NCBI GenBank assembly: GCA_008508345.1
Contig: QNGE01003290.1
Location: forward strand, 24,198 to 88,197
Direction of reading: 5' to 3'
Origin: Paragonimus westermani
Lineage: Eukaryota; Platyhelminthes; Trematoda; Plagiorchiida; Troglotrematidae
DNA length: 64,000 bases
Shown piece by piece: positions 34,700 through 44,989 of the stretch (positions are counted from its first letter, which is position 1; each line of letters starts with the position of its first letter). Under the pieces are notes generated by a model. That model worked only from the letters and a program-made list of their open reading frames with translations. It made no database searches and was not told the origin of the DNA. A program made the position numbers and the translations under genes.

Positions 34700-35650
34700 T
34701 CGTTTAGACATGGAGATGTTCGGAGTTTCCTGGAGGACTTCGAGGACATGGCCGAGGCTGACGGAGTCAAGGCGGATCGGGCGAAGCTAACGGCCCTGCG
34801 GATGCTGCTCGAGGGCATGGCAAATGCAGTGTTAGATGCGGCGCAAAGGGGCCCTGCGAAGCTGGAGTGCGCTGCCGCGGAGTAGGTGCTGATCGCCTGC
34901 TTCGACAGCTCTGCTGACTGCCAGGAGTCAATGAGACGGTTCAAGGGCACCCAGTTTGAACCAGGAGGCGATGTTCTGGTTTACGCCATATCTCTGCGGG
35001 TGACGTTGCCAAGATCCCTGCTGTTGCCAATCGCTACCTTCCGGAACGAAAGAAAAAGTCAGCCTTCGGGGCACAAAGCAAATCTTGGTTTATTGAGTTT
35101 TTATTGGTTATTTTATAGACTAGACGCATCGGTAAAATGAATAATTACAACTGGTGTCGACGCTCTTGCTTTCTCATTGGTCGGCTCGACTCCGCTTGAA
35201 GCTCGTTTGTTTCAACGTGTGACGCACTTAAACAACTTGTTTTACTCCGGTGCTCGTTATAACAAAATCCGATGCTGGAGCAGCGTGCCGTGCTGATTGG
35301 TCCCCGTGCTGACACACAAGTCTTTTCTTGTTTTCGACACTGATTGGCCGTAGACGTCTGCGAATCAATAGTTGACTTCGTATCGATGCTTTCGTCCAAT
35401 CCAATCCCTTTACACCTGCCACATTTGGACCAGGATATGGAACAACGCATACTGACAGATCAGTTCTTGGAGATAATGCCATTAACGCTGAAACAGCTTT
35501 TTGACGCAGCTCGACAATCAACGAGTTGTTGGTAAACGGGCCAAGTGAACTGAATGATCTTCGAGGCGCAGCGGAAAGGTTGAGTTAGAAAGTGGCGGCT
35601 TCGAAGGTGGAGAACGAGAGGAATCGTGTGCAAGAAGAAGCCGTACCTGA
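34700..35650 (+). pseudogene. Gag (family A), copy 4, interrupted by a solo LTR
   Basis: The first part reads EDFEDMAEADGVKADRAKL, TALRML and DAAQRGPAKLE, a stop, then CFDSSADCQESMRRFKG and GGDVLVYAISLR. This matches gag copy 1 at 3932-4640. It is broken at 35016 by a 393 bp solo LTR and resumes at 35420 with LPHLDQDMEQRILTDQFLE. Further frameshifts follow to about 35650. The zinc-knuckle region is absent; sequence runs straight into RNase H, showing a deletion of the gag end, protease and RT. Confidence 0.85.
35022..35414 (-). mobile_element. Solo LTR with 5 bp target duplication CCTGC
   Basis: On the minus strand it begins TGTAAAGGGATTGG and ends GATTGGCAACA, so TG...CA. CCTGC lies on both sides (35017-35021 and 35415-35419), and removal of one copy plus the LTR restores the gag alignment. 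In minus orientation it has CCAAT boxes (at 35343-35347, 35296-35300 and 35176-35180), a TATAAAA box (35111-35117) and AATAAA signals (35100-35105, 35089-35094). It is unlike the family A LTR, so it marks a third LTR-element family. It arose by LTR-LTR recombination after insertion into gag. Confidence 0.9.
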
Positions 35651-35659
35651 ATAATCGTT

Positions 35660-36045
35660 TCGTCGATTGTCCTTCAGTCGTTTTATCAAAAACGTCCATG
35701 ACCTCGCGAGCCCATTATACGACTTTCGGAAGAAAGATTGCCAGTTTCACTGGCCAGAGAAAACCAACCAAGCGTTCGTTGAGATCCAACGATTGATGAG
35801 GAAGGGACAGCTTACCCTGAAATTGCCAGTAACTGGACAGAGCTTCATTGTCGCAATGTATGCCAGTGATGTAGGAATCGGAGTTGTATTAAAGCAGGAG
35901 GACGTTGTTTTGGAATATGCCAGTCAGGTACTGAGTTCTGCTGAACGAAACTACTCAACGACAGAGAAGGTGTTTGATGATTGTGTGGACCTTGGAAAAA
36001 TGGAGACTGTGCTAACTCGGTCGACGTTTTCATGTGGTATGTATG
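35660..36045 (+). pseudogene. RT connection and RNase H fragment (family A)
   Basis: FSRFIKNVHDLASPLYDF is the post-palm segment of a Gypsy RT. SFIVAMYASDVGIGVVLKQ matches the start of RNase H, with the TDAS catalytic Asp replaced (MYAS), and YASQVLSSAERNYSTTEKV follows. It lies directly after gag on the same strand, so the gag end, protease and most RT were deleted. It meets an opposite-strand integrase near 36060, tail to tail. Confidence 0.82.
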
Positions 36046-36065
36046 ACGTCGTTCCAACTGACTAG

Positions 36066-36860
36066 GATCAGTAGTTTCTGGGATCGAGTGCGCAGCACTC
36101 AATTTCGTTGATAGCAGTCGGCCAAACATTAGCTCTCCCGGTGCTTTGTCATTCGCTCTATGATAAGAGGTTCTGTAAGTCAATAGGGCTTCCATCACTG
36201 GGTCTTCCTAGGGCATCCCGGAAATCCCTGCTGTTTTTATGCTCTCTTTCAATGAACGGTTCAAACGTTCCACCATCCCATATGCAGCTGGGTTGTACGG
36301 TACCGTTCGGGCATGTTTGATGTCGTTCAGCTGTAGAGAACGATCAAACTCGTGGCTAGTAAACTGTGGTCCGTTGTCCGTCACGATTTCTTCGGGGGGC
36401 CCGAAGTGGACGAACAGATGTTTCAGCTAGCGTATGATACCGGCATTAGAAACTTCACCACAAAGCTGGACTTCAGGCCATTTGCTGTAAAAACATGTGG
36501 TGACCATGCAGTTCTGGTGTTGAGGAGCGGAACTGAATGGGCCCATGCTTTAAATGGCAATCTTGGACCAAGATTTCATTGGATAGACGACAGGCTGTAC
36601 TGGTGCATCAATTGGCTTGGAACTTTTATCGACCTTTTGACAAGTGGCACAATGACCAACGAATTCTTCTATCATTGTTGATATTCTTGGCCACCAGACC
36701 AGTTCCTTTATCCTGCGTTTCGTTCGAACTATTCCTGGGTGACCCTCGTGTGCACATGTGATGATACGAGGACTGAGTTCGTACGGCGCTACAAACATAG
36801 GTCCTCGCATAGGGTACCCGTCTACAACCGCTAGTTCGTGCCGTATAAAGTAAAATGCAC
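36066..36860 (-). pseudogene. Integrase of a second Gypsy family (Mag-like)
   Basis: The amino end has a zinc-binding domain (CAHEGHPGI ... HCATCQ). In the core, VTDNGPQF carries the second catalytic Asp (36376-36378) and VERLNRSLKE carries the Glu (36268-36270) with exactly 35 residues between, the D-D(35)E spacing. It ends with LLTYRTSYHRANDKAPGELM. There is a stop near 36200 and a frame break before the second Asp. It continues the pol relic at 37334-39062, from which it is separated by an LTR and gag insertion. Integrase would join element DNA to the genome. Confidence 0.85.
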
Positions 36861-36887
36861 GTAACCTTTTGGTGAGTTTGTTATTAG

Positions 36888-37182
36888 TGTAGAGTGGATA
36901 GATGGTCGCACCATACTACTCACACCACTATTCAGTAGCAGCTTGGATCGAAATGATCGCGGGATAAATACGAGAGAGATACGGGAAGGATCATTGGAAG
37001 GCAGAATGACATAAAATGGTTTTTGCCACATGATGGAACTGAGATATAGTGTCTAAAGCGACTGGAGCATCCTCAGACGAGTGTGACGTGCAAATGAGTG
37101 TTTCTGTTCGTAGTCCCGTTGAGACGCTTAAGTCGTGTATTGGTTTCCCAAATAAACAACTTGTGTGCCATCCGCCTTCTTG
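36888..37182 (+). mobile_element. Family A LTR, copy 4 (3' end truncated)
   Basis: Starts TGTAGAGTGG and matches the other family A LTRs through TATTGGTTTCCC and CTTCTTGGTTCA. It loses the terminal CACAACA at the junction with a gag fragment that runs in the opposite direction. It lies inside the Mag-like pol, between RNase H and integrase. Confidence 0.82.
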
Positions 37183-37300
37183 GTTCAAGCCAGGCGCCCT
37201 AGAACCACCTCACTGACTCCTGGCGGTCGGCGGTGGTATCGAACCCGGCGATCAGCGCCTCCTTCGCGGCGGCCCACTCCAGCTTCGCAGGGCCTTTGCT
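37183..37300 (-). pseudogene. Gag fragment (family A), copy 5, inverted next to an LTR
   Basis: The minus strand reads KLEWAAAKEALIAGFDTTAD, very close to gag copy 1 (KEALIGGFDSSTD). It abuts the plus-strand LTR tail-first, an order that normal insertion cannot produce. Either a rearrangement or a second aborted insertion. Confidence 0.78.
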
Positions 37301-37333
37301 GATTTCTCTTATGTCCCCATCACTCTCATTTGA

Positions 37334-38461
37334 CTACTGAAGTTCCTGTTTGTTGATGGCTGGCAATTCATAAGGACTGAACGCAGAGATCATAAATTTC
37401 TCTTCTTTCTTGTAGTCAGTTACATTCAACGGAAGTCTCGAAAGTCCGTCAGCAGCTTGACTCTCGCGTCCTGGACGGAAGTTAATCTGAAAGTGGTAAG
37501 TTAATAGCCTCGTGTACCAGCGATTCATTCTCGATGGTTTGAGTCCACTGGTCCCTCTGCTTAGTTGGGTGCTTAGTAATTGCAACATGATCCGGACGAA
37601 ATGTGAACAAACGTTCGAATAAGAAAAAGTGTCATTTCTCACAAGTCCAAACGCAGGCGAGGGCTTCCTTCTCGCCAGCCGAATACGACATTTTCACAGT
37701 TGAAAGCTTCCGGGAAGCATACGCAATCACTTTTTCCTGACCATTCTGCATCTGTGATAGGTTCACCCCTGGGCCAATATTTGAAGCGTCTGTATAAACG
37801 AACGTAGGGCATCGCTCGTCGGAAATCGTCATAACAGGAGTGAACACAATGCGTCTTCGTCAACGTACGCAATGGCTCCGCCAAAGTGGCAAGGTCTGAT
37901 AGACAACGTAGATTATATGAACACATACCTGAGAAGTGCTTAATTTCCGCTGAGTTCTTTGGAACAGGAGTCTCTGTAATGGCTCGGGTGTTTTCTGCGT
38001 TTGGCCGGATCCCATCCGTAGATATAGTTTGTCCTAAAAATTCGATTTCAGGAGCATCCAATTTGCACTTTGCAAAGTTTAATCGAAGATCAAGTTTATC
38101 CAATCATCGTTACACCGAAAGTAAACGAGAGTCGTGCTCTTCTCTGGTGGAGCCAAATACGCAGATGCCGTCCACATAAGCGACTTGTCCGGGAACCTCA
38201 GCTAGTGAGTGGTTCATGAACTTTTGTCAAGCAGCTGGTGCTGAACTAGGGTCCATCGGCGAAACTTTGTACTGCTAAAGTCCCATTGGCTGTTAGAAAG
38301 GCTGTGGGGTGCTTGGATCCTGGATTTAGTGGTATATGGAAAAACGTTTTTCTTAAATCCAACTTTGAGAAGAACCGAGTGCCAATCATCCTAACCAGTA
38401 GCTCACCAGCCATTTGAATTATGAATTTATCCACCACAATTTGACTACTTAGAGTCTTCAA
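37334..38461 (-). pseudogene. Mag-like RT palm to RNase H
   Basis: In reading order: RFFSKLDLRKTFFHIPL (palm motif A with Asp), AYVDGICVFG (about 38166-38180), where the second Asp of the catalytic YVDD is Gly, LNFAKCKLDAPEIEFLGQTI (thumb/connection), VYTDASNIGPGVNLSQ (RNase H start, Asp kept), VIAYASRKLSTVKMSYS and FRPGRESQAADGLSRLP (RNase H end). Several frames are needed. The Gly in the catalytic box alone would abolish RT activity. Domain order is normal for Gypsy. Confidence 0.85.
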
Positions 38462-39062
38462 GGCACTGCATATTCACACCATACAGTCTTATTTTTAGCA
38501 CCGTGACGATAAGGTGAACCCATTCGGAACCACTGATTTGTTTGATTACGTCATTCGAAATCATTTCCTCTATGACAGTAGTCACTGATTCTTGCCTGAC
38601 CATAGGAATCGTGCGTGATTGTGTTACAGAATATGGTTGTGTTCCTTCTTTGAGACGTATCTGGTGAGTAGCAAGTGGTGTTCGGCCAATAGCTCCTTTG
38701 ATTAAGTTGGGGTAATTATTTTCCAGACTCGATGTGCTGATTGCCATAATCTTCATACGATCGATAGACGGTGTTACTTCCAGGGCCACCATTGCATTAC
38801 GACCAAACAGAGCTCGATTGTTCGAAGGAGTGACATTTACAGCAACAGGTGCCGGTGATGATCCGAGATATAGATCCACCACAATGAGGCCTCGAATATG
38901 AACATGTGCATTTGGGTAACAGTTAAACTTAAGAACTGAGGGGTATAAGGGCCAATCACTTAAATTTCTGTTATAGAAACTTGAAAGGATTATTGTTATC
39001 GGAGAAGCGGAATCCAATTCTATCTCAATAGTTGTTCTACGGCGGTGTGCACACATAGCCAC
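38462..39062 (-). pseudogene. Mag-like protease and amino end of RT
   Basis: A 205-codon open frame. IEIELDSASPITIIL is the retropepsin active site with DSG changed to DSA. LFGRNAMVALE-type residues lie before the RT start. LATHQIRLKEGTQPYS, ESVTTVIEEMISNDVIKQIS and SEWVHLIVTVLK match the beginning of Gypsy RTs. The next RT block continues after a frame break at 38461. The frame is unusually long for a dead element, so decay has been slow or recent here. Confidence 0.83.
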
Positions 39063-39077
39063 CGTTCGAATGTCCGT

Positions 39078-39830
39078 TTAAGGGAGTTTGGGCTCCAAGA
39101 ATCTGTGCCTTTGTTTCACAGTGTCAGCAGAATTATTTATTGAGTAAATGTGCTCTGTCAATGACGATGACGAGTCATCAGCCGGGGTATCTTGACTCAC
39201 TTGCGCTATTTGACGGAATCTGCAGCATCGAGCAAAATATCCTCGTTTGCCACAGCACCTGCAGTCAATTTTATGAGCCGGACATGTCTGACAGTCTGCC
39301 TTATTCCGGCTGCTGTCACAACGGTAACACATTAAGAAAGTTGGTGGTGGTGTGGGAAAGGAGCGTTGTATCTTACCAATGTCAAGACTGTCCGTTTTCT
39401 CACCGAACACTCTGGAGTGCTCCACCACTGACGACTTAATCCTGGCAAAGTTAGCGGCTCAGTTCCAAGATAATGTAGTTGTATCCTTGACAAGTAATGT
39501 CTCACGGATGCGATTATCTTTTATTCCGGCGATGAGTTGTTGGATCAGCATAACACCTTCGAGCTTATTCTTTGGGATACTCGGATAATCACATGATCGG
39601 ACTGCTCGTGTAAGACGGGATATAAATTGCTCCAACGGTTCCACAGCGTCCTGTTCCAACTGGCAAAACCTTGAAACTTTCTGTGAATACGTTCGTTCTA
39701 CATCCCCATTCTCGGTCAAGCGTATCGAGAGCATCTTTTATCGTATACAACAGGGACCATATGCGTTCTTCGTGTAGCACGGATTTTGTCAGCAAGCTTC
39801 CTATAAAAGGTATCACAATCTGCGTTTAGC
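39078..39830 (-). pseudogene. Mag-like gag with two degenerate zinc knuckles
   Basis: EPLEQFISRLTRAVRSCDY and MLIQQLIAGIKDNRIRETLL are Gag core segments of the Mag type. The carboxy end has two knuckle-like units, CYRCDSSRNKADC and CRCCGKRGYFARCC. In both the zinc-binding His is replaced (Asn, Tyr), so RNA binding is probably lost. A frame break lies near 39460. The protease frame begins 16 bp downstream. LTRs of this element were not found on either side. Confidence 0.83.
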
Positions 39831-41615
39831 ATTGGACGATTTGTGTTCATCCGGTCGCACTAAATCGATTATGTCGCCACTTTTTTCTTTCTTCTGCAGG
39901 ATTGCTATAGCAGTATTTTTAGTATTGCCAGTGTAAAGTATTTCTGCTAACGTAAAACGTTAGTAACTGATAGCTGGCAACATAGAAATGCCCTCCAGTG
40001 TCAGTTACAATTAGATTTCATGTACGTAGAGACTGGTAGATGTATTAGCAGGTACTATGGCTGTCCAACTGCTATGTGCATTAGATCATGCAGGTCCGGT
40101 ATCAAGTATAGCATAAGGTGTTCGCTTGTCAGAGAGAATTTGCGAAATAATCTCGTTATGTTAATGGTCCCATTATTCCCAAATTTCAGTCTGCAAATTT
40201 ACAAATCTGCCGAACTAATCGTTGCAAACGAATGTTTCAGTATGTGGCCAGAGTCTGGATATTCTATCGGTCAAGGTGTTGTAAGTGAATCCAAAGCGCA
40301 GGACTATTCTTAACCTCGACTTGGTGGGATGTTCACGGTCAATTGATTGACCGTTGTTTTGACCTTGTGTGCTTGACCTCTATCAATCGGACCTGTTGTG
40401 TATTTACACTTAACGGATTTTGAGACCTCATATGCATGAAGTTCCACAGCAGCTGCTTCACCATCAGATCACCCAGAAGGTTATTTACTCCGAAAGCTGA
40501 CAGAAAGCATCCAGATAAGCCTAACGCAAAACCTATATGAAAATCCACAATGAATTCCTTATTTCAGTCTTTGGGAGCACCATAGCGATAGCAGGCGAAT
40601 GGCAACCAAGGTGGGGCTTATTAGGTGTCATCTAGCTTCGGGATAGAGTCCCATTCATGCATTACACGATCTCTGAGTAAATTAATCTTTGAAATTCCGG
40701 TGTAGTCCAGACAATAAACAACTTTTCACTCCAGCGGTCCAAAATCAAAGCACCGTTTTGACGTAAAGCGTCCATTTTATCTCAGAGTCCACAGTATGAC
40801 GCATTCCATAAACAAGCGTACCTGTTTCCGCATCGCTGACCATTCTGTACAGATTCTGCATTACGGATAAAAACGTGCTTCGTAAACGTCAACCCAACGG
40901 TGTGTTATTGTAGACTATTGCTTTCCATTCAATGGGTACAATGTAGGATTAGTGATACCGGGCAAAATGAGTTCACTGGTTATTCGGCCTCGATAGTGCC
41001 ATTCATTACAGGCACTGGAGTGCGAAGTGGTTCCATCTGGCATGCATTGTAATAGAATTACAATGAGAACAACAAGTAAACAGTGGAAGCAAAAACTGTG
41101 TGGTTACGCTGTGTACAGTCTGATTGCGACAGTGTGTTGACTGGCACACATAAGCAAGTGCAGTTTGTAGCAATCCGGCTCACTCTCCCTAGATTGGTTT
41201 AGGACTGTCTGTAAGCTTTTGAACTGTTTGTATCAGGAAAAGACCGCTAGAGTGTTTTCAACTCACATCACCCATTTAAATCTCACCCTACCGAGCGGTG
41301 CTCAAAAGGACCGGTGGTCTTGTGGATGAGGGCTTTGGTTCTTAATACGATGACTGTCGACGACTGTACGTACCATTACATACACCGTCCAACAATCACA
41401 CAACCTACTTGTCATAATAAGCTAGCACTTAAGTAACAGTCATTTGGGGTTTACTGGACACAACAGTATCCAAGTGAGTAAAGTCAGGGACGCCAGGATG
41501 TATCTCCGTGACGAACTTAACTCTTCTATACAACGTGCGTTTGCTTTGAGATGTTAAACCGGAACGGCTGTAGTTCAGCTCAGCTGTCTCTTCGAGGGAT
41601 GCCGATCGATTTACA
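39831..41615. other. No recognisable gene
   Basis: Short frames on both strands, no family motif. I looked for an LTR of the Mag-like element here and did not find one with a partner near 36 kb. Confidence 0.4.
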
Positions 41616-41619
41616 CCAC

Positions 41620-42090
41620 CCTATAAACCGTTTGCGAGGTCACACCTGGAGTATTTCGCCCGGGCATTGAACTCTCCCCTCAAAAGAGACTTAAAATGCT
41701 TTGAGAAAGTCCAAAGGCTAGTCGCCAGGATGGTTGTTTGTATGAAAGTTCTGAACTGTGTGGCCGGATAGGAATTGCTGACTCTGTTCTATTGAACATA
41801 GACGACTTCGTGGAGGTCTAACTGGGACCTAAAAATACTCCTTGGTTTCACCGGTGTTGTATCAGGAGCTTTTTTGTCAGCTTTGGAAACGCCTCACTTG
41901 AGAGTCACCTGTTAATGCTGGTCAGGTTACGTACGCATACGTCAATGAGAGCTGAGTTTCACACGAACAGGGCCATTAGCTCGTGAAACAAGCTACTCGA
42001 GTCTGTGGTCCAAGCCAATTCGGCCGAGTCATTCAAAAACACAGTGGATCAGGAATGGGAACGTTCATTCTTTGAAATAATATATCCCTT
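41620..42090 (+). pseudogene. LINE ORF2 carboxy-terminal relic
   Basis: RSHLEYFARALNSPLKRDL followed by EKVQRLVARMV matches the RPHLEY...LEKVQR block found after the RT domain of CR1/Jockey-type LINEs. After frame changes, RAEFHTNRAIS and NSAESFKNTVDQEW match the usual end of such proteins, which is a short basic block, then SFKxxLD. No RT catalytic box is seen upstream, so it is 5'-truncated. Different in sequence from the LINE at 17-20 kb as far as can be compared. Confidence 0.7.
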
Positions 42091-42361
42091 ATGTGCTTGT
42101 AGATGTGTGACCGAAGTATTGCGTTGATGTGTCCGTGAGTCAAGGCGCACGTATGCCTTTGCAGTCAGCACGTGTACGACTTTTATGTTTGCATGTGCGC
42201 AGAAATGAATGTTCAACATGGGCTAGTTGATGGTCACGTGCACGTTAAACTGGTGTAGGGGGAACATGACGGTTTGTTCAATCAAGTTTACAATGAATAG
42301 TTCAGAAATAAATGAAAACAGATCGCCTCCTCACTGTCATCTGTGATCAGTGTTCGCACAT

Positions 42362-42803
42362 NNNNNNNNNNNNNNNNNNNNNNNNNNNNNNNNNNNNNNN
42401 NNNNNNNNNNNNNNNNNNNNNNNNNNNNNNNNNNNNNNNNNNNNNNNNNNNNNNNNNNNNNNNNNNNNNNNNNNNNNNNNNNNNNNNNNNNNNNNNNNNN
42501 NNNNNNNNNNNNNNNNNNNNNNNNNNNNNNNNNNNNNNNNNNNNNNNNNNNNNNNNNNNNNNNNNNNNNNNNNNNNNNNNNNNNNNNNNNNNNNNNNNNN
42601 NNNNNNNNNNNNNNNNNNNNNNNNNNNNNNNNNNNNNNNNNNNNNNNNNNNNNNNNNNNNNNNNNNNNNNNNNNNNNNNNNNNNNNNNNNNNNNNNNNNN
42701 NNNNNNNNNNNNNNNNNNNNNNNNNNNNNNNNNNNNNNNNNNNNNNNNNNNNNNNNNNNNNNNNNNNNNNNNNNNNNNNNNNNNNNNNNNNNNNNNNNNN
42801 NNN
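42362..42803. other. Assembly gap (442 N)
   Basis: A run of N directly before the Penelope-like C-terminal domain. Any RT of that element would lie in or beyond the gap. Frames crossing it are uninterpretable. Confidence 0.98.
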
Positions 42804-43252
42804 TCCAAAGGACGTATAATGCAGCTACACTGCGCTTACTCAGTCGCACCAAATCGCTCACCCTTCCTCACATCAAGACGCGGACTTCAGAGCTGTCCAC
42901 TTCACACTGTATCTACCAGTTCACCTGCAGCTGCGGTGACGTTTACATTGGCAGAACTGATCGATCCCTGCGCCTTAGAATGAAGGAACACGTGTCCAAG
43001 TATATCGAGGACTTGATGTGTGGTGTGACCCGACGCGACCCTAGCAAACAACGTAAACCGGCTTCTTCGATCGCCAGACACCTGCTAGAGACCGGTCATG
43101 TGGTCGACCCGACAAACGCTTTCCGCGTGTTGATGCGTCATCTCAAGCCTGTCATTCCTAAATCACTCGAAGCGCTGCTAGTCACGCGTAGCAAGCCGGT
43201 CCTCTGTGTGCAAAAGCTGTTAACCTTGAACCTCCGTCTGCCATGGTTTTGA
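42804..43252 (+). CDS. Penelope-like element ORF, C-terminal GIY-YIG endonuclease (partial)
   Basis: An open frame of about 148 codons after the gap with no internal stop. CIYQFTCSCGDVYIGRTDRS carries the GIY-YIG signature, followed by LRLRMKEH with the conserved Arg and Glu-His. Further on SSIARHLLETGHVVD and KSLEALLVTRSKPVLC match the rest of the domain in Penelope-like elements, where it nicks target DNA for RT priming. The frame ends with LPWF and TGA. The start and the RT are hidden by the gap. It is the best-preserved coding sequence in the window. A stand-alone host GIY-YIG nuclease is possible but less likely given the EALxxxxxKPxL ending. Confidence 0.8.
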
Positions 43253-44842
43253 CCAATGACAGACTAGTGTATACATTGACTCGATGTATAAACTTAATTC
43301 ACTCAGATATATTTTTATTTTCACCGCTGATATGTGTTAGCAACTGACGAGAACACACGAAATGGTATTACCATCTTGCAAAACCGGTCTTCTGATTTCA
43401 CTGTTCAAATTCGTAACTGGGGAAGGATGTTTTATACAATGTTTACTGTTTATTCCTTATACATGTACATACAGTGATGTTCAATTTATATATATATCTA
43501 TTATATATGTATTACACATATATGTATTATACATATGTACTTTTCACCATTCTGAGGGTACATTATCGTCTATTTACCGATTGCATTTCCTGCAACTTTA
43601 TTCTGACGACCGATATACACTATCTCCCCCGGTCAGTAATCCGGTGTCTAATGTCTGCCAGTGTTCAAAATATGCCACTCTTGGAAAAAGGAGGACCCCG
43701 TGTTCACGATGGAGTGAGAGCAAAGTGATACCAATCGGTTTTCTCTACAGTAACCACTGAGTTTCTGTTTTTGTGATCCAGATCGGTAGACACAACAGGT
43801 GAAATCGATCGATCAGGACTCACACCTATGCTGCCCCTGCTACCTAGGCGATCTAGGAGGAACGAAATGAGTTTCCGTATGTGCGTGCGGTCACAGTCTC
43901 AGTATACAAATAAACAACGTAGCTCATAGAATACAAGATGCTTATGTTGTGTGTGGTTAGTTCACATCGGATTATTTTTCCTGGACAGTACCAATCTTAC
44001 GAAAGTTCATTTCTGTTGAGCACAACAGTCCGACTCAGTTTACTACTTCGTCCGATGTTTTCCGACATTCATGGTGCTTACAACGTTATCGAATGACTGT
44101 TATGTTGGTAAAGTCTGTACGCGTCGTACTATCTCTGGTATATTACAGCAGAGCTTCCAGTTTCACGTCTTACTGCATCGAACATAAGCAGTACACCGGG
44201 AGCTTCTGTCTCGGTGATACTTACTAGATGTAGTTACACTAGATACAAGCTAGTTGCGGAGAAATACTATAAGGACGGCCTCATTCATAAGAACGTATAC
44301 GAATAAATATGCGCTATGTGTGTCTGTATGCTGGCATGAAAAGGGTTGAAGATGTATGTGCCAGTACGTTTGATTGAGCATTGGTGAATATCGACAGCTT
44401 ACCATCTTATGTGTAATCGTGTATGTGTAACATGTTATAGGTGTTTGCACCAGATTTATGGAAATATAGTCCAATTTGTGTTCTATTTCTGTTTTAGCAG
44501 TGCCATAGGATGCTATTGAAAACTCTGAATTCAAAGAGCTGAAGGCCTTAAGCCTGTCTTCATAACAATAGATAGATCCTGAATTCTGGCTGCCACGCAT
44601 ATTGCACACTGAATTAGATGGACTTGAAATAGTAAGCAGCAAATAGGTAGCGAAATGTTGGACGAACAAACTGGGTTCGGCAGTCGTTCGTAGTTCCAGT
44701 AACTTAATTTGTGCTGGTTTTTTCATCACGTCAAATCATGGAACGGCCTGGCATCTACCAAACCATAGCGATTTTCTATGCATAATAAAGATCTCGTGGT
44801 AAATTGAATCCTTCATAATCGATCCACCTTTTTTCTTGGGAG
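43253..44842. other. No recognisable gene; AT-rich tract
   Basis: 43485-43545 is rich in TATATA and ACATATAT words and produces overlapping Tyr/Ile-rich frames that are not real genes. The first few hundred bp may be the 3' end of the Penelope-like element, but I could not find its terminal repeat. Confidence 0.4.
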
Positions 44843-44980
44843 GATCATTAACACGATGAATGACGATTTTCCCGACCTGTTCAATCCAGACAACAACGAA
44901 ACCGGCCTCTGTAGACTGTGCCGGCTTCTCGGGAAGACAGTCAATTCACTGCTCGAGCAGCACATGGGCACGACTGTCGG
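44843..44980 (+). other. Possible host exon (weak)
   Basis: A pyrimidine tract and AG (CCTTTTTTCTTGGGAG) precede an open 138 bp stretch that ends in G and GTAAGT, a near-ideal donor site. Length is a multiple of three with matching splice phases. The frame contains MNDDFPDLFNPDNNETGLC and RLLGKTVNSLLEQH. I recognise no family, and one good pair of splice-like signals in 64 kb can arise by chance. Confidence 0.2.
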
Positions 44981-44989
44981 GTAAGTCGG

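Noticed and set aside
42312..42983. Long frames on both strands across the second N gap
   Set aside because: They consist mostly of Ns. Only the frame ending at 43252 has real domain content after the gap.
43474..43728. Tyr-rich frames in an AT-rich tract
   Set aside because: Produced by TATATA-type words, in two frames at once.
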